This document shows, in pieces, positions 1 through 5,993 of a DNA stretch of 5,993 bases. Under the pieces are notes generated by a model that worked only from the letters and a program-made list of their open reading frames with translations, ran no database searches and was not told the DNA's origin. The position numbers and the translations under genes were made by a program. How positions within the stretch are numbered: position 1 is the first letter of the stretch; every line of letters starts with the position of its first letter. Source of the DNA: CBDVAK01 sp965371945 (GTDB lineage: Bacteria > Pseudomonadota > Gammaproteobacteria > Competibacterales > JAHEDQ01); assembly GCA_965371945.1 (NCBI GenBank), contig CBDVAK010000226.1, positions 1-5,993 of the forward strand. Direction: 5' to 3'.

Positions 1-498
1 ATCGAATCGGTGCTGGAGAACGGCTGTGACGCGGTGTTTGGCGCCCTGTTCTGGTTTGCGGTTGCCGGTGCACCGGGCGTGGTTGCTTACCGTTTGATCA
101 ACACGCTGGATGCCATGTGGGGTTACCGCGGCGATCGCTATCGCTACTTCGGTGCATTTGCCGCCCGCGCCGACGACGTCCTCAACTGGTTGCCGGCCCG
201 GCTCACTGCCGCCGGCTATACCGTGCTTGGCGACAGCCGCACGGCGTGGCAATGTTGGCGGACCCAGGGCCGTCGTTGGCAAAGCCCCAACGCCGGTCCG
301 GTGATGGCGGCGGGTGCCGGTGCACTGGGCATCAGACTCGGTGGTGGGGCGTCCTACCATGGTCGCTGGCGCGAAAGACCGCTGCTGGGCAGCGGGCGCG
401 ATCCCGTGGCGGGTGATATCAATCGCGCGCTCGCGCTGGTTCAACAAGCTCTGTTGCTGTGGCTGGCGGTGATTCTGGTCCTGGACCTGTCGAACTGA
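1..498 (+). CDS. cobD: Adenosylcobinamide-phosphate synthase CobD/CbiB, C-terminal part (5' end outside window)
   Basis: This is the C-terminal 165 residues of a CobD/CbiB family protein. The family is an inner-membrane enzyme that joins (R)-1-aminopropan-2-ol or its O-phosphate to adenosylcobyric acid in the late, shared part of cobalamin synthesis. The frame is already open at base 1, so the gene starts upstream. Family members are usually about 300-320 residues, so roughly the first 140-150 are missing. Conserved blocks seen, numbered within the fragment: IESVLENGCDAVFGALFWF at the very start, NTLDAMWGYR (34-43), the ARxDDxLNWLPARLTA block just after it, SPNAGPVMAAGAGALG (95-110) and YHG (119-121). 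The last 20 or so residues form a hydrophobic segment, as expected for a membrane protein. The stop is TGA at 496-498. The family call is secure from these motifs. Whether the symbol should be cobD or cbiB is naming convention; cobD is chosen because the neighbours are aerobic-type cob genes. Confidence 0.95.
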   Translation: MESVLENGCDAVFGALFWFAVAGAPGVVAYRLINTLDAMWGYRGDRYRYFGAFAARADDVLNWLPARLTAAGYTVLGDSRTAWQCWRTQGRRWQSPNAGPVMAAGAGALGIRLGGGASYHGRWRERPLLGSGRDPVAGDINRALALVQQALLLWLAVILVLDLSN

Positions 499-536
499 CA
501 GCTTCCAGTCCGTCGCGGCAGCTTTTGACGGAGCCA

Positions 537-548
537 GTAGCCGGCTAC
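537..548. repeat. Perfect 12-bp palindrome upstream of nnrU
   Basis: GTAGCCGGCTAC reads the same on both strands with no mismatch. It lies in the 89-nt gap between cobD and nnrU, 39 bases before the nnrU start. It is the most symmetric element in that gap and could be an operator half-site pair or a small structured element. It matches no regulator site that I can name, so the function is open. A 12-bp palindrome can also arise by chance in GC-rich DNA. Confidence 0.35.
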
Positions 549-576
549 CATGAGCGCCGTTGCGCAGTATGTCTCT

Positions 577-581
577 GGGAG
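577..581 (+). promoter_or_regulatory. Ribosome binding site deciding the nnrU start
   Basis: GGGAG ends six bases before the ATG at 588. A second in-frame ATG at 582 directly abuts this motif and would have no usable spacing. The motif therefore favours ATG 588 over ATG 582 and over the much earlier in-frame start at 459, which lies inside cobD. Confidence 0.6.
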
Positions 582-587
582 ATGGGT

Positions 588-1148
588 ATGGCACTGGAAT
601 TCACCGGTCTGCTGTTGTTCGTAGCGGTTCACTTGCTGCCCTCGCTGGCACCGGGGCTGCGACAGGGACTGATCGCCCGTTTGGGTGAACTGCCCTACCG
701 CGGGTTGTTCGCGCTGGTCTCCGTGGTGGCGCTGGTGCTCGCTGTGGCGGGCAAACGCAACGCAGCGCTGGTGGTGCTGTGGGAACCCGCGGCCTGGGCT
801 CCGTGGGCGGCCGCCGCATTGATGCTGGTGGCCTGCGTATTGTTTGCCGCGATGGTGTTGCCGACCAATCTGCGCCGGCTGACCCGGCACCCCATGCTGT
901 GGGGCATCACCGCTTTGTCACTGGCCCATTTGCTGGCTAACGGGGATGCTGCGTCGGTCATGTTGTTCGCCACGTTCGGCTTGATCTCGCTGTATGGCAT
1001 GTGGGCCCTGAATCGCCGTGGCGCGTTGCTGTCCGTGAACCAGGTGCCGGTGTCCCGCGATCTGACGGTGGTGATCGCGGGCCTGATTCTGTTCCTGGTG
1101 CTGCTGTTCGCGCATCCCTATCTGTTCGGTGTTGCCGTCCTGGTTTGA
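588..1148 (+). CDS. NnrU family integral membrane protein
   Basis: A 186-residue, very hydrophobic protein of the NnrU family. NnrU was named from a denitrification (nitric oxide reductase) locus of Rhodobacter. Plant 15-cis-zeta-carotene isomerase (Z-ISO), a heme protein, is a distant relative. The biochemical role of bacterial members is largely unsettled. Visible signature: an N-terminal membrane helix carrying His15 (FVAVHLLPSLAPGLR), the RLGELPYRGLFALVS block (31-45), and the core RHPMLWG...LAHLLANGD (100-120) with His101 and His114. A final helix (about 159-186) ends near His176. Hydrophobic segments lie at about 3-22, 37-55, 70-91, 104-117, 121-140 and 160-186, so five or six membrane passes are likely. 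The conserved histidines are candidate heme or metal ligands by analogy with Z-ISO, which is inference. The gene sits 89 bases after cobD and 73 bases before cobW on the same strand, so it may be co-transcribed. I cannot assign it a step in B12 synthesis. Confidence 0.88.
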   Translation: MALEFTGLLLFVAVHLLPSLAPGLRQGLIARLGELPYRGLFALVSVVALVLAVAGKRNAALVVLWEPAAWAPWAAAALMLVACVLFAAMVLPTNLRRLTRHPMLWGITALSLAHLLANGDAASVMLFATFGLISLYGMWALNRRGALLSVNQVPVSRDLTVVIAGLILFLVLLFAHPYLFGVAVLV

Positions 1149-1186
1149 GGCGGGCTTTATAGATTAACCGGTTGCGTACGGCGGCA

Positions 1187-1209
1187 GCCGCGCATTAGCA
1201 TCGCGCGGC
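1187..1209 (+). promoter_or_regulatory. GC stem-loop abutting the cobW ribosome binding site
   Basis: Perfect 7-bp inverted repeat: arm GCCGCGC (1187-1193), 9-nt loop (1194-1202), arm GCGCGGC (1203-1209). The 3' arm ends one base before the GGAGG Shine-Dalgarno sequence of cobW. In the transcript this all-GC stem should be stable and could limit ribosome access or form part of a control element. No run of T follows, so it is not an intrinsic terminator. It is far too short to be a cobalamin riboswitch and no B12-box-like sequence was recognised. A regulatory role is inference. Confidence 0.4.
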
Positions 1210-1214
1210 GGAGG
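1210..1214 (+). promoter_or_regulatory. Ribosome binding site of cobW
   Basis: GGAGG with a 7-base spacer to the ATG at 1222. This is a near-ideal Shine-Dalgarno sequence and supports that start. It directly follows the GC stem-loop at 1187-1209. Confidence 0.75.
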
Positions 1215-1221
1215 TTCTCAC

Positions 1222-2292
1222 ATGCGTTTGAAGAAGATTCCAACCACCATCGTCAGCGGATTTCTGGGCAGTGGCAAGACCACCTTGCTGCGTCAGATCC
1301 TGGAGCATGCCGATGGTGTGCGTATCGCGGTGATCGTCAACGAGTTCGGCGAACTAGGCATCGATGGCGACATACTCAGGAACTGTTCGCTGGGTTGCGA
1401 CGAAGCGGACGGGGAGTCCGCCATCTACGAACTCGCCAACGGCTGTCTGTGCTGCACCGTGCAGGAAGAGTTCTTTCCGGTCATGCAGGCGCTGGCCGGG
1501 CGGCGCGACCAGATCGATCACATCCTCATCGAAACCTCGGGTCTGGCGTTGCCAAAACCGTTGGTGCAGGCATTCAACTGGCCGGAAATCCGCTCGGCAT
1601 GCACTGTTGACGCGGTGATTATCGTGGTTGATACCCCGGCGGTGGCGGCAGGCCGGTTCGCATCGAACCCGGCGGCGGTCGATGCCCAGCGGCGCAGCGA
1701 CGAGAATCTGGACCACGACAGCTCGTTGCACGAATTGTTCGAAGACCAGCTCTCTGCTGCCGATCTGGTGGTGCTCAACAAGGTGGATCTGATCGACGAC
1801 GAGCAACTCGAGCGCGTGCGCGAGCTAGTCGCCAGAGAGGTGCCTGCCGAAGTCAAGATCATGGCGGCGGAGCGCGGCAGGCTGGACCTGGGTGTATTGC
1901 TGGGGCTTGGCAATGCCTCCGAGCAGAGCATCCACGAGCGTCATGATCATCATTCCAGACACCACGACGGTGACGGCGGTCATGACCACGATCACGATGC
2001 TTTCGACTCGGTGGTAATCGAACTGCCCGAGGTCGATCAGGATCTGCTGCTGATCGCGCTGCACGGGCTGGTGGCCGAGCACACCATCTATCGGGTCAAG
2101 GGTTTCGTGGCGGTTGCCGGTAAACCCATGCGCCTGCTGGTGCAGGGTGTGGGGCGCCGCTTTGAACACTACTTCGATCGCCGTTGGCAGACCGATGAAC
2201 CCCGCACCACGCAGCTGGTGCTGATTGGCCGCGATCTCGATGCCGGACGCCTGCAGGCCGCCATCAGCGAACAGCTCCACATCGCGGCCTGA
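1222..2292 (+). CDS. cobW: CobW, G3E-family GTPase of cobalamin biosynthesis (cobalt chaperone type)
   Basis: A 356-residue COG0523/CobW protein. The family consists of metal-handling GTPases; CobW is thought to load or protect cobalt for the CobN chelatase. Seen in order: Walker A GFLGSGKTT (13-21); NEFGELGIDG (40-49); two cysteines C55 and C59; the CxCC metal motif in NGCLCC (73-78); the Walker B-like LIETSGLALP (102-111); the guanine-recognition motif NKVD (186-189); a His/Asp-rich loop at 238-259 with nine histidines; and a CobW C-terminal domain from about 263 to 350. All GTPase and metal motifs are intact and the length fits the family. The start has a strong Shine-Dalgarno sequence and places the usual few residues before Walker A. 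Adjacency to cobN, only 21 bases downstream, argues for the B12 branch of COG0523 rather than the zinc (ZNG/YeiR) or nitrile hydratase branches. The chaperone role is known for the family, not shown here. Confidence 0.95.
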   Translation: MRLKKIPTTIVSGFLGSGKTTLLRQILEHADGVRIAVIVNEFGELGIDGDILRNCSLGCDEADGESAIYELANGCLCCTVQEEFFPVMQALAGRRDQIDHILIETSGLALPKPLVQAFNWPEIRSACTVDAVIIVVDTPAVAAGRFASNPAAVDAQRRSDENLDHDSSLHELFEDQLSAADLVVLNKVDLIDDEQLERVRELVAREVPAEVKIMAAERGRLDLGVLLGLGNASEQSIHERHDHHSRHHDGDGGHDHDHDAFDSVVIELPEVDQDLLLIALHGLVAEHTIYRVKGFVAVAGKPMRLLVQGVGRRFEHYFDRRWQTDEPRTTQLVLIGRDLDAGRLQAAISEQLHIAA

Positions 2293-2293
2293 G

Positions 2294-2306
2294 CGCTCGC
2301 GGAGCG
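2294..2306 (+). promoter_or_regulatory. Small hairpin covering the cobN ribosome binding site
   Basis: CGCTC (2294-2298), a GCG loop, then GAGCG (2302-2306) form a 5-bp perfect inverted repeat starting one base after the cobW stop codon. The best cobN Shine-Dalgarno sequence, GGAG at 2301-2304, is mostly within the 3' arm. A ribosome ending cobW would cover and open this hairpin, which suits translational coupling of cobW to cobN. The structure is seen in the sequence; coupling is inference. Confidence 0.4.
2301..2304 (+). promoter_or_regulatory. Ribosome binding site of cobN
   Basis: GGAG with a 9-base spacer to the GTG at 2314. This GTG is the first ATG/GTG/TTG in frame after the cobW stop. 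The resulting N-terminus, MHLLQTRPGGYVEG, matches the usual CobN beginning, so the GTG start is well supported. Confidence 0.6.
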
Positions 2307-2313
2307 ACCACAG

Positions 2314-5300
2314 GTGCATCTGCTGCAGACCCGCCCCGGCGGCTATGTCGAGGGCGAAGGCATTGCCCGCATCGAGCAGTCACCGGCGCCGCTGGTGATC
2401 CTGTCGGCGGCTGATACCGACATCGCGCTGCTGGCGGAGGCGGCCCGGCAATTGCCCGATCACTATCCGGGCGTGCGTCTGGCCAATCTGCTCCATCTGC
2501 GCCAGCATGCCTCGGTCGATCTCTACGTTGACGAGGTGCTGCGCCACGCCCGTGTGGTGGTGGCCGCGGTGCTGGGTGGCGTCGGTTACTGGCGCTATGG
2601 CGTGGAACAGCTGGTGGAACTGGCGGGCCGCCATGATCAACGCCTGATCCTGGTGCCGGGTGACGACAGCCCCGATCCGGAATTGCAGCGCCTGGGTACC
2701 GCATCGACGCAGGACTGCTGGCGGGTCTGGCGCTATCTGCGCGAAGGTGGCGCCGCCAATGCCCGCGCGCTGTTCGATTTTCTCGGCCACCGCTTTTTCG
2801 ACCTGCCGGAACAAGGCGCTGATCCCGCGCCGCTGCCACGTCTGGCGGTCTATCACCCGCAACGACCGCTGGCCAGCATCGACTATTGGCGTCAGCACTG
2901 GCGGGCTGACCAGCCGGTCGCCGCCATTCTTTTTTACCGGGCTCACCTGCAGGCCGGCAATACCCGGGTGTTCGATGCGCTGGCGGACGCCCTGCTGGAG
3001 CAGGGTCTCAATCCGCTGCCCCTGGCGCTGGCGTCGCTAAAGGACCCGCTGTGTCTGGATCTGGCCCAGCAGTTGATGGACGAGGCCGCGGTCGCCGTGA
3101 TTCTCAACACCATGGGATTCTCCATGGCCGCGATTGACCAGCCGCTGGCGCGTCCTTTCCGGCGCGACGTGCCGGTGCTGCAGGTGATTTTGTCGGGGGG
3201 CAACCGTGAGGATTGGGAGTCTGATTCCGGTGGTTTGAACCCGCGTGATGTGGCCATGAACGTGGCGCTGCCGGAGGTGGACGGGCGCATCATCGGTCGC
3301 GCGATCAGCTTCAAGGGATTGCTGCGCCATTGCTCGCGCACCGAGACCGACGTGGTGGCGTACCAGCCGCACCCGGAACGCACCGCGTTCATGGCTGCGC
3401 TGGCCGCCAACTGGGTGCGGCTGGGGCGTACGCCCTGTTCGCAGCGAAAGCTGTCGCTGGTGCTGGCCAACTATCCCACCCGTGACGGGCGTATCGGCAA
3501 CGGTGTGGGGTTGGACACGCCCGCCTCGGTGGTGGCGATACTGGGCTGGCTGCAACAGGGCGGATACGCATTGGCGGATCTCCCCCAAGACGGCGAGGCG
3601 CTGTTGCGGCGCCTGCGCTCGGGAGTCACCAACGATCCCGACTGGCGGGATCTGAAATCCTGTGCGCAGGGTCTGGCGCTGGCCGATTACGGGCGCTGGT
3701 TCGATAGTTTGCCCGAGCCCAATCGCAGCGCGATCCGCGAGCGCTGGGGCGAACCCGCCGACGACCCCATGGTGCGTGCCGGTCACATCATGGTGCCGGG
3801 GCTGCAGCTGGGCCACGTGTTCGTGGGGATTCAGCCCGCACGAGGCTACCACCTGGATGCAGCGGCCACCTATCACGACCCTGACCTGGTGCCGACCCAT
3901 GCCTACCTGGCCTTCTATTGCTGGCTGCGTGAGCAGTTCGGGGTACAGGCGATCGTCCATGTCGGCAAGCACGGCAATCTGGAGTGGCTGCCCGGCAAGG
4001 GGGTGGCGCTGTCGCGGACCTGCTGGCCGGACTTGGCGCTGGGGCCGACCCCGCATCTCTACCCGTTCATCGTCAATGATCCCGGTGAGGGCGCGCAGGC
4101 GAAGCGACGCAGCCAGGCGGTGATCATCGATCACCTGGTGCCGCCGCTGACCCGCGCCGAAACCTACGGGCCGCTACGCGAGCTGGAACGCCTGGTCGAT
4201 GAATATTACGAGGCGCTCAGCGTCGACCCGCGCCGCAGCGCCGAGTTACGGCGCGAGATCATCGAAACCGCGCGCAGCAGCCATCTGCACGGTGAACTGG
4301 GCTTCAGCGCGCCACCCGCAAACCGTGACCAGGAAGACCGGCTGCTCAATCGCATGGACACCTATCTGTGCGAGCTCAAGGAATCACAGATCCGCGATGG
4401 TCTGCACATACTGGGGCAGTCACCGCAGGGCGATCTCCGGCTCGACACGTTGCTGGCGCTGGCCCGTCTTCCCGATGGCGACGGCAGCGGCGATCGCCAG
4501 AGTTTGTTGCGGGCACTGGCGGCGGATTTCGGGCTGGCCCCGTTTGATCCGCTGCAGTGCGATATGGCCGCCCCCTGGTCGGGCCCGCAGCCCAAGCCGT
4601 TGCTGACAGCCACAGACCAGCCCTGGCGCACCGAGGGAGATACTCGCGAGCGTCTGGAATTGTATGCGCGGCAACTGCTGGCGACACCGCGGCAAGCGGG
4701 TCCGGGACCCTCGAGCGTTGCCGTGCTGGAACGAATCCGCGGCACCGTGTCGCAACAGCTCGATGATTGCGGCGATTGCGAGCGTGACAATCTGATGGCG
4801 GCCCTGGAGGGTCGTTTCGTGCCACCGGGGCCCAGCGGCGCGCCCAGCCGGGGGCGGCTGGATGTATTGCCCACCGGTCGCAATTTCTTCTCGGTCGATG
4901 TGCGCGCCATCCCCACTATGACGGCGTGGCGGCTGGGGTTCCGGTCCGCGGCTTTGTTACTGGAACGTCATCTCCAGGAGCATGGCGAATACCCGCGCGC
5001 CCTGGGGATTTCGGTGTGGGGGACCGCCACCATGCGTACCGGTGGCGATGACATCGCCCAGGCATTGGCGCTGATGGGGGTACGTCCGCTGTGGGCCAGC
5101 GGCAGCAACCGGGTGACCGATTTCGAGATCTTGCCGGTGTCCGCGTTGGACCGCCCAAGGGTCGATGTCACTTTGCGGGTATCCGGGTTCTTCCGCGATG
5201 CTTTCAGCAATGTCATCCGCTTTTTTGACGCCGCGGTACAGGCGGTGGCAGCACTGGATGAGCCCGAGGAAGACAACCCGCTGCGCGCCAGGGTGGTGCG

Positions 5301-5993
5301 CGATACCCGTGATCGCGTTGCGCAGGGCATGGCGGCCGATGCGGCGCGCCGCAGTGCGGGGTGGCGGGTGTTCGGTTCCAAACCGGGGTCCTACGGCGCC
5401 GGTCTGCAGGGCCTGATCGACGAGCGCTGTTGGGATGATCGCGCCGATCTTGCCGAGGCCTACCTCAACTGGGGAGGCTATGCTTACGGTGTCGGAGATG
5501 CCGGCACCCCTGCCCGGCCCGCGTTGCAGACCCGCCTCGAACAGATCGACGCGGTGTTGCAAAATCAGGACAACCGCGAGCACGATATTCTTGATTCCGA
5601 CGATTACTACCAGTTCCAGGGTGGCATGACCGCGGCTGCCGAGGTGTTGCAGGGCCGCAAGGTCAGCGTCTACCACGCCGACCACGCCTTCCCGGAATCG
5701 CCGCGTATCCGCACTCTCAAGGAAGAGATCGACCGGGTCGTGCGCAGCCGCGTGGTCAATCCGAAATGGCTGGCAGGGGTGCGCCGGCACGGCTACAAGG
5801 GCGGTTTCGAAATGGCGGCCACGGTGGACTATCTGTTCGCCTACGATGCCACCGCCCGGGTGGTCAGCGACTATCAATACGCCATGGTCAGCGATGCCTA
5901 TCTGCTGGACGACACCAACCTGTCGTTCTTGCAACAGTACAATCCCGATGCGCTGCGGGAAATGAGCGAGCGTCTGCTGGAGGCCATGCAGCG
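2314..5993 (+). CDS. cobN: Cobaltochelatase large subunit CobN (3' end outside window)
   Basis: The first 1226 residues of CobN, open to the window edge. CobN is the porphyrinoid-binding subunit of the ATP-dependent cobaltochelatase; with two AAA+ partners it inserts cobalt into hydrogenobyrinic acid a,c-diamide in the cytoplasm. Hallmarks seen: MHLLQTRPGG at the start; GLNPRDVAMNVALPEVDGRI (307-326); NYPTRDGRIGNGVGLDTPAS (387-406); HVGKHGNLEWLPGK (549-562), the His/Glu motif shared with magnesium chelatase subunit H; NDPGEGAQAKRR (588-599); GRFVPPGPSGAP (833-844); WGTATMRTGGDD (902-913); SGFFRDAF (957-964); VFGSKPGSYG (1019-1028); and DYYQFQGGM (1097-1105). The N-terminus and the DYYQFQGGM block favour CobN over BchH/ChlH. 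The last residues seen (LREMSERLLEAMQR) resemble the region just before the family C-terminus, so probably only some 20-60 residues are missing. No frameshift or internal stop was found. It starts with GTG, 21 bases after cobW, and probably forms one operon with it. Confidence 0.97.
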   Translation, partial: MHLLQTRPGGYVEGEGIARIEQSPAPLVILSAADTDIALLAEAARQLPDHYPGVRLANLLHLRQHASVDLYVDEVLRHARVVVAAVLGGVGYWRYGVEQLVELAGRHDQRLILVPGDDSPDPELQRLGTASTQDCWRVWRYLREGGAANARALFDFLGHRFFDLPEQGADPAPLPRLAVYHPQRPLASIDYWRQHWRADQPVAAILFYRAHLQAGNTRVFDALADALLEQGLNPLPLALASLKDPLCLDLAQQLMDEAAVAVILNTMGFSMAAIDQPLARPFRRDVPVLQVILSGGNREDWESDSGGLNPRDVAMNVALPEVDGRIIGRAISFKGLLRHCSRTETDVVAYQPHPERTAFMAALAANWVRLGRTPCSQRKLSLVLANYPTRDGRIGNGVGLDTPASVVAILGWLQQGGYALADLPQDGEALLRRLRSGVTNDPDWRDLKSCAQGLALADYGRWFDSLPEPNRSAIRERWGEPADDPMVRAGHIMVPGLQLGHVFVGIQPARGYHLDAAATYHDPDLVPTHAYLAFYCWLREQFGVQAIVHVGKHGNLEWLPGKGVALSRTCWPDLALGPTPHLYPFIVNDPGEGAQAKRRSQAVIIDHLVPPLTRAETYGPLRELERLVDEYYEALSVDPRRSAELRREIIETARSSHLHGELGFSAPPANRDQEDRLLNRMDTYLCELKESQIRDGLHILGQSPQGDLRLDTLLALARLPDGDGSGDRQSLLRALAADFGLAPFDPLQCDMAAPWSGPQPKPLLTATDQPWRTEGDTRERLELYARQLLATPRQAGPGPSSVAVLERIRGTVSQQLDDCGDCERDNLMAALEGRFVPPGPSGAPSRGRLDVLPTGRNFFSVDVRAIPTMTAWRLGFRSAALLLERHLQEHGEYPRALGISVWGTATMRTGGDDIAQALALMGVRPLWASGSNRVTDFEILPVSALDRPRVDVTLRVSGFFRDAFSNVIRFFDAAVQAVAALDEPEEDNPLRARVVRDTRDRVAQGMAADAARRSAGWRVFGSKPGSYGAGLQGLIDERCWDDRADLAEAYLNWGGYAYGVGDAGTPARPALQTRLEQIDAVLQNQDNREHDILDSDDYYQFQGGMTAAAEVLQGRKVSVYHADHAFPESPRIRTLKEEIDRVVRSRVVNPKWLAGVRRHGYKGGFEMAATVDYLFAYDATARVVSDYQYAMVSDAYLLDDTNLSFLQQYNPDALREMSERLLEAMQ

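Noticed and set aside
509..532. Inverted repeat TCCGTC / GACGGA after the cobD stop as a terminator
   Set aside because: The stem is 6 bp with a 12-nt loop. The T run lies within the loop rather than after the stem, so it does not look like an intrinsic terminator.
459..587. N-terminal extension of nnrU from an upstream start at 459
   Set aside because: It would overlap the cobD end by 40 bases and add a stretch unlike NnrU N-termini. The family-like sequence begins at the ATG at 588, which has GGGAG at good spacing.
1149..1221. Cobalamin riboswitch upstream of cobW
   Set aside because: The gap is only 73 bases, far shorter than the roughly 200-nt riboswitch, and no B12-box-like sequence was seen. 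The same holds for the 89-nt gap before nnrU.
1354..1806. Minus-strand open frame inside cobW
   Set aside because: It is fully antisense to the GTPase core of CobW, with no family features and no plausible start signal.
3037..4134. Long minus-strand open frame of 365 codons opposite cobN
   Set aside because: It lies wholly antisense to cobN, which has clear family motifs throughout this stretch. The translated product is low-complexity (Gln/His/Arg/Gly rich) with no recognisable domain. Long antisense frames are usual in GC-rich genes.
4957..5934. Minus-strand open frame of 325 codons opposite the 3' part of cobN
   Set aside because: It is antisense to conserved CobN blocks, including the WGTATMRTGGDD and DYYQFQGGM regions. 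It shows no domain that I recognise, so it is a codon-bias shadow.
2314..5993. Recurring CTGGCGCTGGC-like strings in cobN
   Set aside because: They encode Leu-Ala-Leu in helices with the preferred GC-rich codons. They are irregularly spaced and not a DNA repeat array.

Overview
The window is a GC-rich, densely coded stretch with all genes on the plus strand. It holds most of a cobalamin (vitamin B12) biosynthesis cluster. In order: the 3' half of cobD/cbiB (cut by the left edge), a NnrU-family membrane protein gene, cobW, and cobN (nearly complete, cut by the right edge). No RNA genes, mobile elements, CRISPR arrays or long repeats were seen. The cobW-cobN pair points to the late-cobalt-insertion (aerobic-type) B12 route. 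The gene style and the CobD, NnrU and CobW/CobN sequences look proteobacterial, most like a free-living gammaproteobacterium (Chromatiales/Ectothiorhodospiraceae-like). That placement is from memory of the families, not from a search.

Layout: 1-498 is the end of cobD, whose product converts adenosylcobyric acid to adenosylcobinamide (phosphate). 499-587 is a short gap with a perfect 12-bp palindrome and the ribosome binding site of the next gene. 588-1148 is nnrU. 1149-1221 is a gap with an AT-rich patch and a strong GC hairpin touching the cobW Shine-Dalgarno sequence. 1222-2292 is cobW, a G3E GTPase with a histidine-rich loop. 2293-2313 is a 21-nt gap in which the cobN Shine-Dalgarno sequence lies inside a small hairpin. 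2314-5993 is cobN, the large cobaltochelatase subunit, open to the window edge.

Together: CobW is the presumed cobalt-handling GTPase and CobN is the porphyrinoid-binding subunit that inserts cobalt into hydrogenobyrinic acid a,c-diamide. CobD acts later, on the cobyric acid side chain. The two ATPase partners of the chelatase (CobS/CobT or ChlI/ChlD-like) are not in the window and would be expected elsewhere, possibly just downstream. The NnrU-family protein is the only gene without an assigned place in the pathway.

This is mostly a conventional metabolic region. The points worth a second look are the nnrU gene set among cob genes, the RNA structures at the starts of cobW and cobN, and the fact that cobW and cobN share a reading frame with a single stop between them.
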